Shown here: positions 16,529 to 24,293 of the stretch, in pieces
Position numbering within the stretch: the stretch's first letter is position 1
Layout: every line of letters starts with the position of its first letter
From: Pseudoclavibacter sp. AY1F1
GTDB lineage: Bacteria > Actinomycetota > Actinomycetes > Actinomycetales > Microbacteriaceae
NCBI RefSeq assembly: GCF_002931075.1
Contig: NZ_PSTQ01000002.1
Span: 310,001-374,000 of the forward strand
DNA length: 64,000 nt
Reading direction: 5' to 3'
Notes under the pieces: model-generated
Database searches by the model: none
What the model was told of the DNA's origin: nothing
Seen by the model: only the letters and a program-made list of their open reading frames with translations
Program-made: the position numbers and the translations under genes

Positions 16529-17089
16529 GTGAGCAGCACTTCATTCCCTCTGGCATCTCGTGGCACCCTCGGCTACGACGCCGAAGAGGTCGACCGTGCA
16601 TTCCGCGTCGCCCGGCAGCGTTACGACAACTTCGACAACGGCACGCAGGGCAAGCGCCTGTCCACGAGCAGCATCCGCCACACGGCGTTCACGATGCGCA
16701 AGGGCGGGTACTCCGCACCGCACGTGGATGCAGCCCTCGAGCGCCTCGAGGACGCGGTTGCGATTCGCGAGCGCGATGAGCACATCGACCGCGTCGGCCG
16801 CGACGTCTTCCTGCGCGAGACCAAGACCACCGCTCGCGCGGTGCTCGCGAGGCTCCGTCGCGAAGACGGCGAGCGCTTCGACCGCGTCTCCGTTCTGCAG
16901 CGTGGTTACGACGTCAAGGAGGTCGACGAGTTCTCGAGTCGCCTCGCGGACTTCCTGCGCGGGGGCACTGCCATGTCGCTGCGTGAGGTCCGAGGCGTCG
17001 CCTTCACACCAAAGCGCCACGGCTATAAGGAGACGCAGGTCGACCTGCTCATCGATGCCGTCATCGACGTCATGCTGGCCATTCGTTAG
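16529..17089 (+). CDS. Small DivIVA-domain protein
   Basis: A 186-residue cytosolic protein made of repeated DivIVA-like short modules: GYDAEEVDRAF, GGYSAPHVDAAL, RGYDVKEVDEF and HGYKETQVDLLI each carry the G-Y-x-x-x-x-V-D pattern of the DivIVA N-terminal domain, spaced about 45-60 residues apart. There is no long coiled coil, so it probably does not form a polar scaffold alone and may bind DivIVA or membrane-associated partners. A similar small gene follows cdsA in many Microbacteriaceae-type genomes. Start GTG 16529 is supported by the -10 spacing; ATG 16520 is the alternative. Confidence 0.82.
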   Translation: MSSTSFPLASRGTLGYDAEEVDRAFRVARQRYDNFDNGTQGKRLSTSSIRHTAFTMRKGGYSAPHVDAALERLEDAVAIRERDEHIDRVGRDVFLRETKTTARAVLARLRREDGERFDRVSVLQRGYDVKEVDEFSSRLADFLRGGTAMSLREVRGVAFTPKRHGYKETQVDLLIDAVIDVMLAIR

Positions 17090-17120
17090 GAACACCTTCC
17101 ACCTGCGCTTGGCCTGAGCG

Positions 17121-17149
17121 TTGTCAAATCGTGACCTTCCCGTTACGAT
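17121..17149 (+). promoter_or_regulatory. Promoter of the first secreted lytic-type gene
   Basis: TTGTCA (17121-17126), 17-bp spacer, TACGAT (17144-17149): a good vegetative-type promoter. The spacer and -10 hold GTGACC-N5-GTTACG, a direct repeat with 11-bp period that recurs at the third gene. Confidence 0.7.
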
Positions 17150-17183
17150 TGCCGGGTCCCCTAGACCCGTCGGATGGAGCTCC

Positions 17184-17792
17184 ATGCCGGAAACCACTGC
17201 AACGCGCGGAGAGCGTGCGCGCCAGCGCCGCAAGCAACGCGCGAAGCGCCGAGCCGCGATCTTCGGATCAACGGCCCTCGGCGTCGTCGCAGCTGGAGCC
17301 ATCGCCGTGACGACGCTCACGGGCGCAGGCGCCACGGCTTCGGCCGACGCGTCCCTCACCCCGAGTGTGCAGGAGCTGTCTCAGGAGCAGGCTCAGGCCT
17401 ACGCGGTACTCGCCGTCTCTGGCGAGAGCTCGCAGGGCGCCACGATCGACGACCGCGGCTCGAGCGTGAGCATCGACGTCGTGCCTACCGATCCCGCTTC
17501 ACTCAAGAAGATCACCGAGGAGATGGTCAAGACCCAGTACGGCTGGGGTGCTGACCAGATGTCCTGCCTCGACAAGCTCTGGATGAAGGAGTCGGGCTGG
17601 AACTATCTGGCCGAGAACGCCGAGTCCGGGGCGTACGGCATTCCGCAGTCATGGCCCGCTGAGAAGCTCGCCACGATGGGTGCCGACTGGAAGACCAACC
17701 CGATCACCCAGATCAAGTGGGGGATCGACTACGTCGACCGAGCGTGGGGCACCCCCTGCGCCGCCTGGAACCAGCACAACGGCTCCTACTGA
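17184..17792 (+). CDS. Secreted lytic transglycosylase-like protein (SLT-like C-terminal domain), paralog 1
   Basis: A 202-residue exported protein: basic N-terminus (RARQRRKQRAKRRA), a signal-anchor-like hydrophobic segment about 27-50, a low-complexity spacer, and a C-terminal lysozyme-fold domain (about 115-202) with CLDKLWMKESGWN, where Glu136 is the expected catalytic acid, then SGAYGIPQS and WGIDYVDR. Such domains cleave or bind peptidoglycan. The domain is close to that of the third gene of this cluster but not the second. ATG 17184 follows GGAG; the longer frame from 17121 overlaps the promoter and is rejected. The second gene starts 81 bp downstream with no obvious promoter, so read-through is likely. 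Confidence 0.85.
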   Translation: MPETTATRGERARQRRKQRAKRRAAIFGSTALGVVAAGAIAVTTLTGAGATASADASLTPSVQELSQEQAQAYAVLAVSGESSQGATIDDRGSSVSIDVVPTDPASLKKITEEMVKTQYGWGADQMSCLDKLWMKESGWNYLAENAESGAYGIPQSWPAEKLATMGADWKTNPITQIKWGIDYVDRAWGTPCAAWNQHNGSY

Positions 17793-17873
17793 GTCGCCAG
17801 CGACGCTCCGCATGACCGCAGCGTCCCTTCTGGCTGAAGACCTCGCATTCGCGTTCCATTTGGGAGTACCCGC

Positions 17874-18521
17874 ATGACAACAACACTCATCCGCACCGGC
17901 TCGACGCGAGCCTCTCGTCCAGCGGGCCTTCGCAGGCGTGTCGGCGCACGAGTAGTTGTCCCGACGCTCGCCGGCATCGCGATCGCGGCTCTCGCGGTCA
18001 CCGCGACGGTCCAGCTCGGAGCGCAGAATGACGGCGAGAGCGGCGTGCTGGCGGTTGCATCCGTCGACGAGCTCACCGCCGCCGGGGCGCAGGGCTACGC
18101 CGTGAGCCTCGTCTCCGCTGTCGACGACACGCAGGCCTCCGATGCCCGCACGAGCGACATCGCGAGCATCGTCGTGACCACCCCGACGCCAACCCCCACG
18201 CCGGAGCCCGAGCCCGCGCCGGCCCCCAAGGCGCCATCCCCGGAGAGCAGCACCTCCGGTGGCAGCTCTTACGAAGAAGCGAACGTGTCCTCTGACCCGA
18301 GCATCGACGCGACGCTCGCGCGGATCGCTCAGTGCGAGTCCGGCGGCAACCCAGCCGCGGTGAACCCGGCGGGCTACTACGGGCTTTACCAGTTCTCCAT
18401 CCCAACTTGGCAGTCAGTTGGCGGTACGGGCCTCCCCTCGGAAGCGTCAGTTGCCGAGCAGACGATGCGCGCGAAGATGCTGCAGGCGAAGGCCGGCTGG
18501 GGCCAGTGGAGCTGCTACTAA
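17874..18521 (+). CDS. Secreted resuscitation-promoting-factor-like transglycosylase, paralog 2
   Basis: A 215-residue exported protein. The N-terminal part (RTGSTRASRP..., hydrophobic core about 28-50, then DELTAAGAQGYAVSLVSAV) closely matches paralog 3, followed by a TP/EP-rich linker. The C-terminal domain (about 143-215) is different: IAQCESGGNPAAVNPAGYYG with Glu155 in the Rpf/transglycosylase position, then YQFSIPTWQSVGG and GWGQWSC. Rpf-type domains cut peptidoglycan glycan strands and can wake dormant cells in actinobacteria. GGGAG precedes the ATG. Role in resuscitation is inference from family. Confidence 0.85.
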   Translation: MTTTLIRTGSTRASRPAGLRRRVGARVVVPTLAGIAIAALAVTATVQLGAQNDGESGVLAVASVDELTAAGAQGYAVSLVSAVDDTQASDARTSDIASIVVTTPTPTPTPEPEPAPAPKAPSPESSTSGGSSYEEANVSSDPSIDATLARIAQCESGGNPAAVNPAGYYGLYQFSIPTWQSVGGTGLPSEASVAEQTMRAKMLQAKAGWGQWSCY

Positions 18522-18587
18522 GCCTCGCTCGATGAAGTCTCGGAGCTAAGTTCTGCGGGAATGCCCGTGAGACTGACACTGGTTTCG

Positions 18588-18616
18588 TTGCCATTCCGTA
18601 ACCATTCCGTTATCCT
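18588..18616 (+). promoter_or_regulatory. Promoter of the third secreted lytic-type gene
   Basis: TTGCCA (18588-18593), 17-bp spacer, TATCCT (18611-18616). The spacer holds CCATTCCGTWA twice, and GTAACC-N5-GTTATC matches the direct repeat in the promoter of paralog 1. Confidence 0.7.
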
Positions 18617-18649
18617 CGGGGGGTACCTAGTTCCAACCCCGGGAGATCA

Positions 18650-19414
18650 ATGACCACGTTGCAGCGAACCGGCTCGACGCGAGCAGCGCGTCCGACAGCC
18701 GCACGACGCTCGCGGGCGAAGATCATCGTCCCCATCGCAGCCAGCACCGCGGTCGGCGCACTCGCGCTCACGGCCGTTCTGCAAGCCGGCGTCGCCGGTG
18801 GTACATCGCCGGCCCTCGCGATCGCACCGAGTGTCGCTGATCTCACCGCGGCCGGTGCGCAAGCGTACGAGGTCAGCCTCGTCTCCGCTGTTGAGGCGCA
18901 AGATGACGGTGCGGTTGCTGACGAAGCCGCAGCTGAAGCCGCGGCGGTCCCAACCACAACACCCCGCAGCAACGACCTGGCGGGAATCGTCGTGACGACG
19001 CCCACCCCGACTCCGACGCCCACCCCGACCCCGACGGAAGAGGAATCCAGTTCCTCGACCTCTTCTTCGTCGAATTCGTCGAAGAGCAGCCCGACGTACG
19101 TCGCTCCGGATCCGGGCACTTCGAAGGCCGTCGCCGCCGACGTCGTCGCGTCGATGGGCTGGGGCACCGGCGAGTTCGCCTGCCTCGAGAAGCTCTGGCA
19201 GCGCGAGTCCGGGTGGAACGCCGCCGCAGAGAACCCGTCTTCCGGTGCCTACGGCATCCCGCAGTCGCTACCCGGCAGCAAGATGGCCACTCACGGCTCT
19301 GACTGGCGCACGAACCCCGAGACGCAGATTCGATGGGGCATCGACTACATCAAGGGCCGCTACGGCACTCCTTGTGGCGCGTGGGCGCACTCGGAAGCCA
19401 AGAACTGGTATTGA
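18650..19414 (+). CDS. Secreted lytic transglycosylase-like protein, paralog 3
   Basis: A 254-residue exported protein that combines the N-terminal half of paralog 2 (RTGSTRAARP, hydrophobic core about 26-48, DLTAAGAQAYEVSLVSAV) with the C-terminal SLT-like domain of paralog 1 (about 165-254; CLEKLWQRESGWN with catalytic-type Glu186, SGAYGIPQS, WGIDYIKGRYGTPC). The linker is a (TP)n tract followed by a Glu/Ser run. It is likely a peptidoglycan-active enzyme acting outside the membrane. The ATG has GGGAG 5 nt upstream, and a strong promoter and downstream terminator make it an independent unit. Confidence 0.85.
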   Translation: MTTLQRTGSTRAARPTAARRSRAKIIVPIAASTAVGALALTAVLQAGVAGGTSPALAIAPSVADLTAAGAQAYEVSLVSAVEAQDDGAVADEAAAEAAAVPTTTPRSNDLAGIVVTTPTPTPTPTPTPTEEESSSSTSSSSNSSKSSPTYVAPDPGTSKAVAADVVASMGWGTGEFACLEKLWQRESGWNAAAENPSSGAYGIPQSLPGSKMATHGSDWRTNPETQIRWGIDYIKGRYGTPCGAWAHSEAKNWY

Positions 19415-19441
19415 TTCGCCGGTTCTGACGCTGCACTCATC

Positions 19442-19477
19442 ACAACGCCGCGTGGCCTCATGGTCACGCGGCGTTGT
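19442..19477 (+). terminator. Terminator after the secreted lytic-type cluster
   Basis: A perfect 13-bp stem: ACAACGCCGCGTG (19442-19454) and CACGCGGCGTTGT (19465-19477), 10-nt loop, 27 bp after the stop. Confidence 0.75.
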
Positions 19478-19504
19478 CTGTCAGCCCCGCTCTGCCGGAC
19501 TTCC

Positions 19505-19510
19505 TAGAAT
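19505..19510 (+). promoter_or_regulatory. -10 hexamer of the zinc-ribbon gene (leaderless type)
   Basis: TAGAAT lies 7 nt before ATG 19518 and overlaps the alternative in-frame ATG at 19509, favouring the downstream start. Confidence 0.55.
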
Positions 19511-19517
19511 GGATGTC

Positions 19518-19874
19518 ATGCCCCGCTCGAACCGATCCCGCCGTCAAGGCGGCGAGACCTCGCCGAAGGCGAGGGGCGGCCGGGCGGCGAAATGGCAGCA
19601 GGCCGCCGTCGAGCGAGAGGCCGGGGGAGCCGATCAGCTCGAGCATCTGCGGGATGGCTGGCGCCGCACCGAGGTGCGACGCGGGATCTCCTACACCGTC
19701 CAGCCGATCGCGGCCGCACGTGCGGTGAAGGCCTACGTCTGCCCGGCCTGCCAGAACCCTGTCGAGGCCGGGACCGCCCACGTCGTCGTCTGGCGGGCAG
19801 AGGGCATCCTCGGGGACGAGCAAGCCCTGGCGGCCCGCCGCCACTGGCACAACCACTGTTGGAGGATGGCGTGA
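19518..19874 (+). CDS. Conserved actinobacterial protein with CxxC...HxHxxC zinc-ribbon-like motif
   Basis: A 118-residue cytosolic protein. The N-terminus is basic (PRSNRSRRQ), the middle has RTEVRRGISYTVQPIAAARAVKAY, and the C-terminus carries CPACQNPVEAGTAHVVVW and RRHWHNHCW, which could bind one zinc. Homologous genes are sometimes labelled ATP/GTP-binding protein, but no P-loop is visible. Function unknown. Start ATG 19518 is set by the -10 spacing. The stop overlaps the start of the hydrolase gene (GTGA), so the two are translationally coupled. Confidence 0.8.
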   Translation: MPRSNRSRRQGGETSPKARGGRAAKWQQAAVEREAGGADQLEHLRDGWRRTEVRRGISYTVQPIAAARAVKAYVCPACQNPVEAGTAHVVVWRAEGILGDEQALAARRHWHNHCWRMA

Positions 19875-20629
19875 ACGAAGCATCGAAGACCTCTGAGGCT
19901 CCAGCCGCCGTCGAGATCAAGAGCGGAACCGTGCTGCCGGCGCGCCGCGAGGAGATCGAGCTGCGCACGAGCGACGGCCTCACGCTGGTTGGCGAGCTGG
20001 CCCAGCCGCTCGATCGGGAACCCGTCGCGACGCTCGTCACGCTGCATCCGCTGCCAACCGCAGGCGGGTTCATGGACTCGCACGTGCTGCGCAAGGCCTC
20101 GCTTCGGCTCCCCGCGCAAGCTGACCTCGCGGTGCTCCGTTTCAACACGCGTGGCACGACGTCTCCGCGGGGCACGAGCGAGGGTGAGTTCGGCGACGGT
20201 GAGACTGAGCGCGCCGACGTCGAGGCGGCTATGGCGTTTGTCCGCGAGCGTGGCCTGCCGAACCCGTGGCTGGTCGGCTGGTCGTTCGGCACCGAGCTGG
20301 CGCTCAAGCACGGCCACGAGCACGGCGACGTTCAGGGACTCATTCTGCTCTCGCCGCCGCTGCGCCGCACGAGCCAGGCCGAACTCGACCGATGGGCGGA
20401 TGCGAGCATCCCAGTGGTGCTTGTTGTGCCAGAGCACGACGACTTCCTGAAGCCGGACGAGGCGGCAGAGCGCATCGCCCACCTCCCGAACCTCGAGCTT
20501 GTGCCCATCGAAGACGGGCGCCACCTGTGGGTGGGGGAGAAGCAGACCAAGCGCGTGCTGACCGAGATCGTGCAGCGCACGAACCCGGCAGCCCTGCCGC
20601 TCAGCTCGTCGTGGCCGAGCGGCGTGTGA
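19871..20629 (+). CDS. Alpha/beta hydrolase
   Basis: A 252-residue cytosolic alpha/beta-hydrolase. Visible elements: VTLHPLPTAGG forming the oxyanion-side loop, the nucleophile elbow GWSFGTE with Ser138, an acidic residue at PEHDDF (Asp190/191), and His218 in GRHLWVGE, giving a plausible Ser-Asp-His triad. It resembles the small family annotated as alpha/beta hydrolases related to KANL3/Tex30-like proteins; substrate unknown. GTG 19871 is preceded by GGAGG and overlaps the zinc-ribbon gene. Its 3' end overlaps the convergent metallopeptidase gene by 29 bp. Confidence 0.83.
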   Translation: MNEASKTSEAPAAVEIKSGTVLPARREEIELRTSDGLTLVGELAQPLDREPVATLVTLHPLPTAGGFMDSHVLRKASLRLPAQADLAVLRFNTRGTTSPRGTSEGEFGDGETERADVEAAMAFVRERGLPNPWLVGWSFGTELALKHGHEHGDVQGLILLSPPLRRTSQAELDRWADASIPVVLVVPEHDDFLKPDEAAERIAHLPNLELVPIEDGRHLWVGEKQTKRVLTEIVQRTNPAALPLSSSWPSGV

Positions 20630-21626
20630 TCCGCGTCACGATGCGGTGCATGAACCCCAGCTTGACCTCCGTCGGCGCGTTCAGCACAAACGGGTAGAGG
20701 TCGTTCTGCCCCATCGCCCGACTGAAGCGGTTGAGGAGCAGCGACACCTCATGCCAATCCGCGAGGACACGCTCGATCGGCTCGTACGTGTAGTCGATCA
20801 GCGGGGTGATCGCGGGCTGCAGGTGCACGCGGGATGCGGCGGCGGTCCAGAGCGAGCCGAGGATGTGCAGGTAGTGGGCGAAGGTCTCGGCAAAGTCCTC
20901 CCACGGGTGCATCGTCGCGTACTCGGAGATGAACGACGCTGACCAGCCCTCTGGGGCGCCGAAGCGGTAATGGTGGTCAAGCGCCTCGCGGTAGCTAGCC
21001 CGTTCGTCGCCGAAGAGCTCCCGGCACTCGTCGAGCAGCGCCTCGTCGTCGAGCAGGATCGACTGGTAGTAGTGGCCGATCTCGTGCCGGAAGTGCCCGA
21101 GCAGCGTCCGGTACGGCTCGCCGAGGCGCACGCGGAGTGCCTCGCGGTGCGCATCGAGCGTCTCGGCCAGATCGATCGTGATAATGCCGTTCGCGTGCCC
21201 GATCGTCACGCGCTGGCCAGAGCTCCGGCTCGAGAGGAGGTCGAAGCCCAGTCCACCATCGCGCTCCAGGTAGCTCTCGATCGGCAGTCGCAGATGGAGG
21301 CACTGCGCGAGCAGGCGCCGCTTGTCGGCGTTCGCCTCGGCGAGCTTCTCGAGCGCAAGCGTGTCGTCGGAGTCGGGGCGCTTGCGGACCAGCCGGCACG
21401 AGAGGCAGGAGGACGTGGCGATGCCGTCTTCCACGAGCCAGTTGCACTGCCAGTCACGGTTGCCACAGGCCCGCCAGAGGCGGCCCTCGACGAGCACTGC
21501 GCCGCCGCTCACGTCGACGAACGCCTGGGTCTCATCGTGGAAGGCGATCGGCGTCGCGCAGGCGTCGCACGACAGCGACTCGAGCATGACGAGGGACGCG
21601 CAACGGGGGCACTTGATGCTCTGCAC
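20601..21626 (-). CDS. Putative zinc-binding metallopeptidase with N-terminal zinc ribbon
   Basis: A 341-residue protein of the family annotated as putative zinc-binding metallo-peptidases. The N-terminus has two Cys pairs (Cys6, Cys9, Cys20, Cys23) of a zinc ribbon, with further cysteines at 54, 61, 74 and 77. The peptidase motif HEIGH is at 181-185 with Glu182 as general base; a downstream WEDFAETFAHYLH gives further acidic/His residues. No signal peptide, so it acts inside the cell; substrate unknown. GTG 21626 is chosen because TATGAT sits exactly 7 nt upstream (leaderless); an ATG four codons upstream overlaps that -10. The frame continues upstream but only antisense to the next gene. 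Confidence 0.83.
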   Translation of the reverse strand: MQSIKCPRCASLVMLESLSCDACATPIAFHDETQAFVDVSGGAVLVEGRLWRACGNRDWQCNWLVEDGIATSSCLSCRLVRKRPDSDDTLALEKLAEANADKRRLLAQCLHLRLPIESYLERDGGLGFDLLSSRSSGQRVTIGHANGIITIDLAETLDAHREALRVRLGEPYRTLLGHFRHEIGHYYQSILLDDEALLDECRELFGDERASYREALDHHYRFGAPEGWSASFISEYATMHPWEDFAETFAHYLHILGSLWTAAASRVHLQPAITPLIDYTYEPIERVLADWHEVSLLLNRFSRAMGQNDLYPFVLNAPTEVKLGFMHRIVTRITRRSATTS

Positions 21627-21633
21627 GCCTCGA

Positions 21634-21639
21634 ATCATA
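21634..21639 (-). promoter_or_regulatory. -10 hexamer of the metallopeptidase gene (leaderless type)
   Basis: TATGAT on the minus strand, 7 nt before GTG 21626. Confidence 0.5.
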
Positions 21640-21691
21640 TGGGCAAGGAAGGCGCGTCCGTGCGCACCGTCGAGCGGGGGCTCGAGGGGAG

Positions 21692-22738
21692 TCAGCGTTC
21701 GTTCTGCGAAGGGATCCAGACCTGCTTGACGATGAGGAGGATCGCCGCAGCGATCGGAATCGCGACGAGGGCGCCGAGCAGGCCGAGCAGCGTTCCGCCG
21801 GTGAGCGCGGCGATGACGACGATGGCACCCGGCACCTGCACCGCCGAACTCATGATGCGCGGGCTGATGACGTACGCCTCCACCTGCATGTAGATGACGT
21901 AGTAGATCGCGGCCATCCACCAGACGCTGCTGTCGACCGGCATGAGCGCCAGCTGCAACAAAACGATGATGACCGAGGCGGAGAGTGTTCCCACGAGCGG
22001 AATGAGCGAGCCGAGGAACGCGATGAGCGCGAAGACGGCTGGCATCGACGCGCCGATGATCGACAGGAACGTGAACGACAGGATGCCGTTCGCGAGCCCG
22101 AGCGCTACCTGGCCGAGGACGAACTTGCCGACCGACGCGGTGATCTGCTCGGTGAGCTCCGCAGTGCGGGCCCGCTTCGATGCAGGCAGCAGCTGGTAGA
22201 AGCCGCGCTTGATGCTGTTCATGCTGGAGACGAAGTAGAGCATGAGGATGAAGACGATGAGCACGCCGAAGAAGGCGTTCACGATGCCGAAGCCGACCTC
22301 GAGCACACCTCCGCCGATGGTTGCGAGGTTGTTGCGCAGCCACTCGAGCGCGTCGGTCACGAACTCCTGCGCCTGCAGATCGGGGAAGCGCTCGTCGACC
22401 CACTCGATGACGTTGGAGCCGGCCAGGTCGTTCACGATTGATGAGTAGCGAACCGAGAGCTGCTCGACCTGGCTCGCGATGCTCGGGATGAGCGCCCAGA
22501 CGACAAGACCGAGTGCGATCGCAGCGCCGCCGAGCGATGAGATGATCGCAGCCCACCTCGGCCAGCGGTGTCGCTCGAGGAACGCGATGATCGGCTCGAA
22601 GCCGAGCGCGAGGAAGAGGGCCGCGCCGATGTAGGTGAGGATCGTGCTCAGCGAGGCGATCATGCCGCCGAGGACAAGCGCAGTGAGCACGCCGATCGTG
22701 GCGATGAAGCCGAGTCGGAACGGATTCTCGATGCGCAT
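21692..22738 (-). CDS. AI-2E family transporter (permease)
   Basis: A 348-residue membrane protein of the AI-2E transporter superfamily (PF01594 type, TqsA/PerM-like), with about eight TM segments: two hairpins near the N-terminus, a soluble region (about 85-150), and the C-terminal bundle with GFGIVNAFFGVLI, the FLGSLIPLVGT segment and the TGGTLLGLLGALVAIPIAA segment typical of the family. Substrates of this family range from autoinducer-2 to Na+/Li+(H+) exchange, so the name does not fix the function. GGGGGA precedes the ATG. A 13-bp hairpin ends 17 bp upstream of its start. Confidence 0.88.
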   Translation of the reverse strand: MRIENPFRLGFIATIGVLTALVLGGMIASLSTILTYIGAALFLALGFEPIIAFLERHRWPRWAAIISSLGGAAIALGLVVWALIPSIASQVEQLSVRYSSIVNDLAGSNVIEWVDERFPDLQAQEFVTDALEWLRNNLATIGGGVLEVGFGIVNAFFGVLIVFILMLYFVSSMNSIKRGFYQLLPASKRARTAELTEQITASVGKFVLGQVALGLANGILSFTFLSIIGASMPAVFALIAFLGSLIPLVGTLSASVIIVLLQLALMPVDSSVWWMAAIYYVIYMQVEAYVISPRIMSSAVQVPGAIVVIAALTGGTLLGLLGALVAIPIAAAILLIVKQVWIPSQNER

Positions 22739-22754
22739 GCGGTGTTCCCCCTGG

Positions 22755-22783
22755 TCGGATCCCGGCCGTAGGCCGGGATCCGA
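22755..22783 (-). terminator. Strong hairpin between the coiled-coil gene and the AI-2E gene
   Basis: A perfect 13-bp stem: TCGGATCCCGGCC (22755-22767) and GGCCGGGATCCGA (22771-22783), 3-nt loop. On the minus strand it follows the DivIVA-like gene and precedes the AI-2E ribosome binding site, so it may be a terminator, a processing site or an attenuator. Confidence 0.65.
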
Positions 22784-22823
22784 GTCTAGACGCGCAGGAT
22801 TGCTCTAGATCGCGTCGTACGGG

Positions 22824-24293
22824 TCAGCGCTGTCGAGGTGCGTTGCGCTTCTGGTTCGGGTTCTGACGACCACCCTGGCCGGCAGCCTGCGCGGGAACCT
22901 CAGCCTCTGCCGGAGACTCGTGCTCAGCAGCCCCGGACGCCTCGTCGGCCTGGGGCTCCTGCTGCGCACCGCCGCTCGAGAGGGCAAACGCGTGGGCCTC
23001 GGCGGCCGCGTCACCGGAGTTGTTGCTCTCTTCCTCAGACGCAGACGAGCGCTTGGTGATCTGCTCGTCGGCCTCCGGGAGGCTGAAGTCGGTGCGGGAG
23101 AAGGCGCGCTTGAGCTGGTCCAGGTAGCTCTGCACCTGGTCGCGCTCCTCGCGGAGCTCCGAGAGGCGCTGCTCGGCGTTGTCGAGCAGGCTCTGCGTGT
23201 GCTGCTCCACCTCGGTGTTGCGCTCACGAGCCTGCTTGTTGCTCGTTTCGAGGAGGTCTGCTGCCTTGCGCTCCGCCTGGTCCTGCGTCTCCTGCGCGCG
23301 ACGGCGTGCATCCGCCATGATCTTGCCTGCCTCGCGGCGCACCTGCTCGCTGCGCTGGTTGAGGTCAGCAAGCTGCTCGGTCGCGTCGTCGATGAGCTTC
23401 TTGGCAGCGGCCTCGGCCTTGCGGCCCGCTGCCACGAGCTGCTGCTCGAAGGCGTTGCGGCGCTTGGAGAGCTCGACGTCGAGCTCGGTGCGCTTGGCGT
23501 TGAGCTCGCGCACGGAGGCCTCGCGGAGCGCGTCGATCTCGCCCTTGGCTACCTGGCGCTCGGCCTCCTGCTCGTGCTCCATCTGCGTGCGGCGTGCTGC
23601 GGCTTCCCGCTCGAAGTCGGCACGCGCCTTCTCCATCTCGCGCTGACGCTCCGCAAGCCGTGCCGAGGATTCGGCGATTTCGTTCTCAACGGCTTGGCGC
23701 TTCGTCGCGAGGTCCTCGTCGACGGATGCGCGCAGCGCGCTGAGCTCGAGGTCGGTCGAGTGACGCTGTTCGCGGAGCTCCGTCGTGACCTGGTCCTTGA
23801 CCGTCTCGATCTCGCGCTCTTGGTTGGTGCGCGTGAGGTCGGCCTCCTGCTTGGCGTTCTCGAGCAGGCTGTCGGCTTCCGAACGCGAGTCGCTCAGCAC
23901 GCGGGAGGCGCGGACATCGGCCTCACGTGTCACGCGCTCGGCGTAGTCGTTGGCTTCCTGGTGGATGCGGGCCGCATTGCGGTGGGCCTCGCTCAGGATC
24001 TTGTCGGCTTCGCGCTGCGCCTCGGCGGTGAGCTTCTGCGCTTGCTGTTCCGCGGTCGCGAGCGTGCCGGCGAGCTTGGTCCCCAGCCCCGAGTACGTGG
24101 GGTTGCCGACCTCGTTGAGCTCGGTCTCGAGCTGTTTGATCCGGGTGCGCATGGCAGCGATCTCACGGCTGGCGCCGGAATCCTGATTGCCGGCCTGCGC
24201 GAGCTGGGTGCGCAGCGACCTGATGACCTCGTCGACCTCTTCGCGGTTGTAACCGCGCATTGCAGTGTTGAAGTTGATGTCGTCGAATGCCAA
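22824..24293 (-). CDS. Large DivIVA-like coiled-coil protein
   Basis: A 489-residue protein. The N-terminus (AFDDINFNTAMRGYNREEVDEVIRSL) is the DivIVA/GpsB-type membrane-curvature module, followed by a very long coiled coil (about 35-410) rich in Glu, Ala, Arg and Gln, and a disordered Gly/Glu/Ala/Gln tail ending in RNAPRQR. Relatives such as the polarity proteins of actinobacteria scaffold polar growth and cell division. The start is taken as TTG 24293 with GGAGG 7 nt upstream; it puts the DivIVA module at the N-terminus. The longer frame to 24389 covers the promoter (TAGACT, 24352-24357). Confidence 0.85.
   Translation of the reverse strand: MAFDDINFNTAMRGYNREEVDEVIRSLRTQLAQAGNQDSGASREIAAMRTRIKQLETELNEVGNPTYSGLGTKLAGTLATAEQQAQKLTAEAQREADKILSEAHRNAARIHQEANDYAERVTREADVRASRVLSDSRSEADSLLENAKQEADLTRTNQEREIETVKDQVTTELREQRHSTDLELSALRASVDEDLATKRQAVENEIAESSARLAERQREMEKARADFEREAAARRTQMEHEQEAERQVAKGEIDALREASVRELNAKRTELDVELSKRRNAFEQQLVAAGRKAEAAAKKLIDDATEQLADLNQRSEQVRREAGKIMADARRRAQETQDQAERKAADLLETSNKQARERNTEVEQHTQSLLDNAEQRLSELREERDQVQSYLDQLKRAFSRTDFSLPEADEQITKRSSASEEESNNSGDAAAEAHAFALSSGGAQQEPQADEASGAAEHESPAEAEVPAQAAGQGGRQNPNQKRNAPRQR

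Noticed and set aside
21627-22556. N-terminal extension of the metallopeptidase
   Set aside because: It overlaps the AI-2E gene in another frame, with no similarity; the leaderless GTG fits the zinc-ribbon start.
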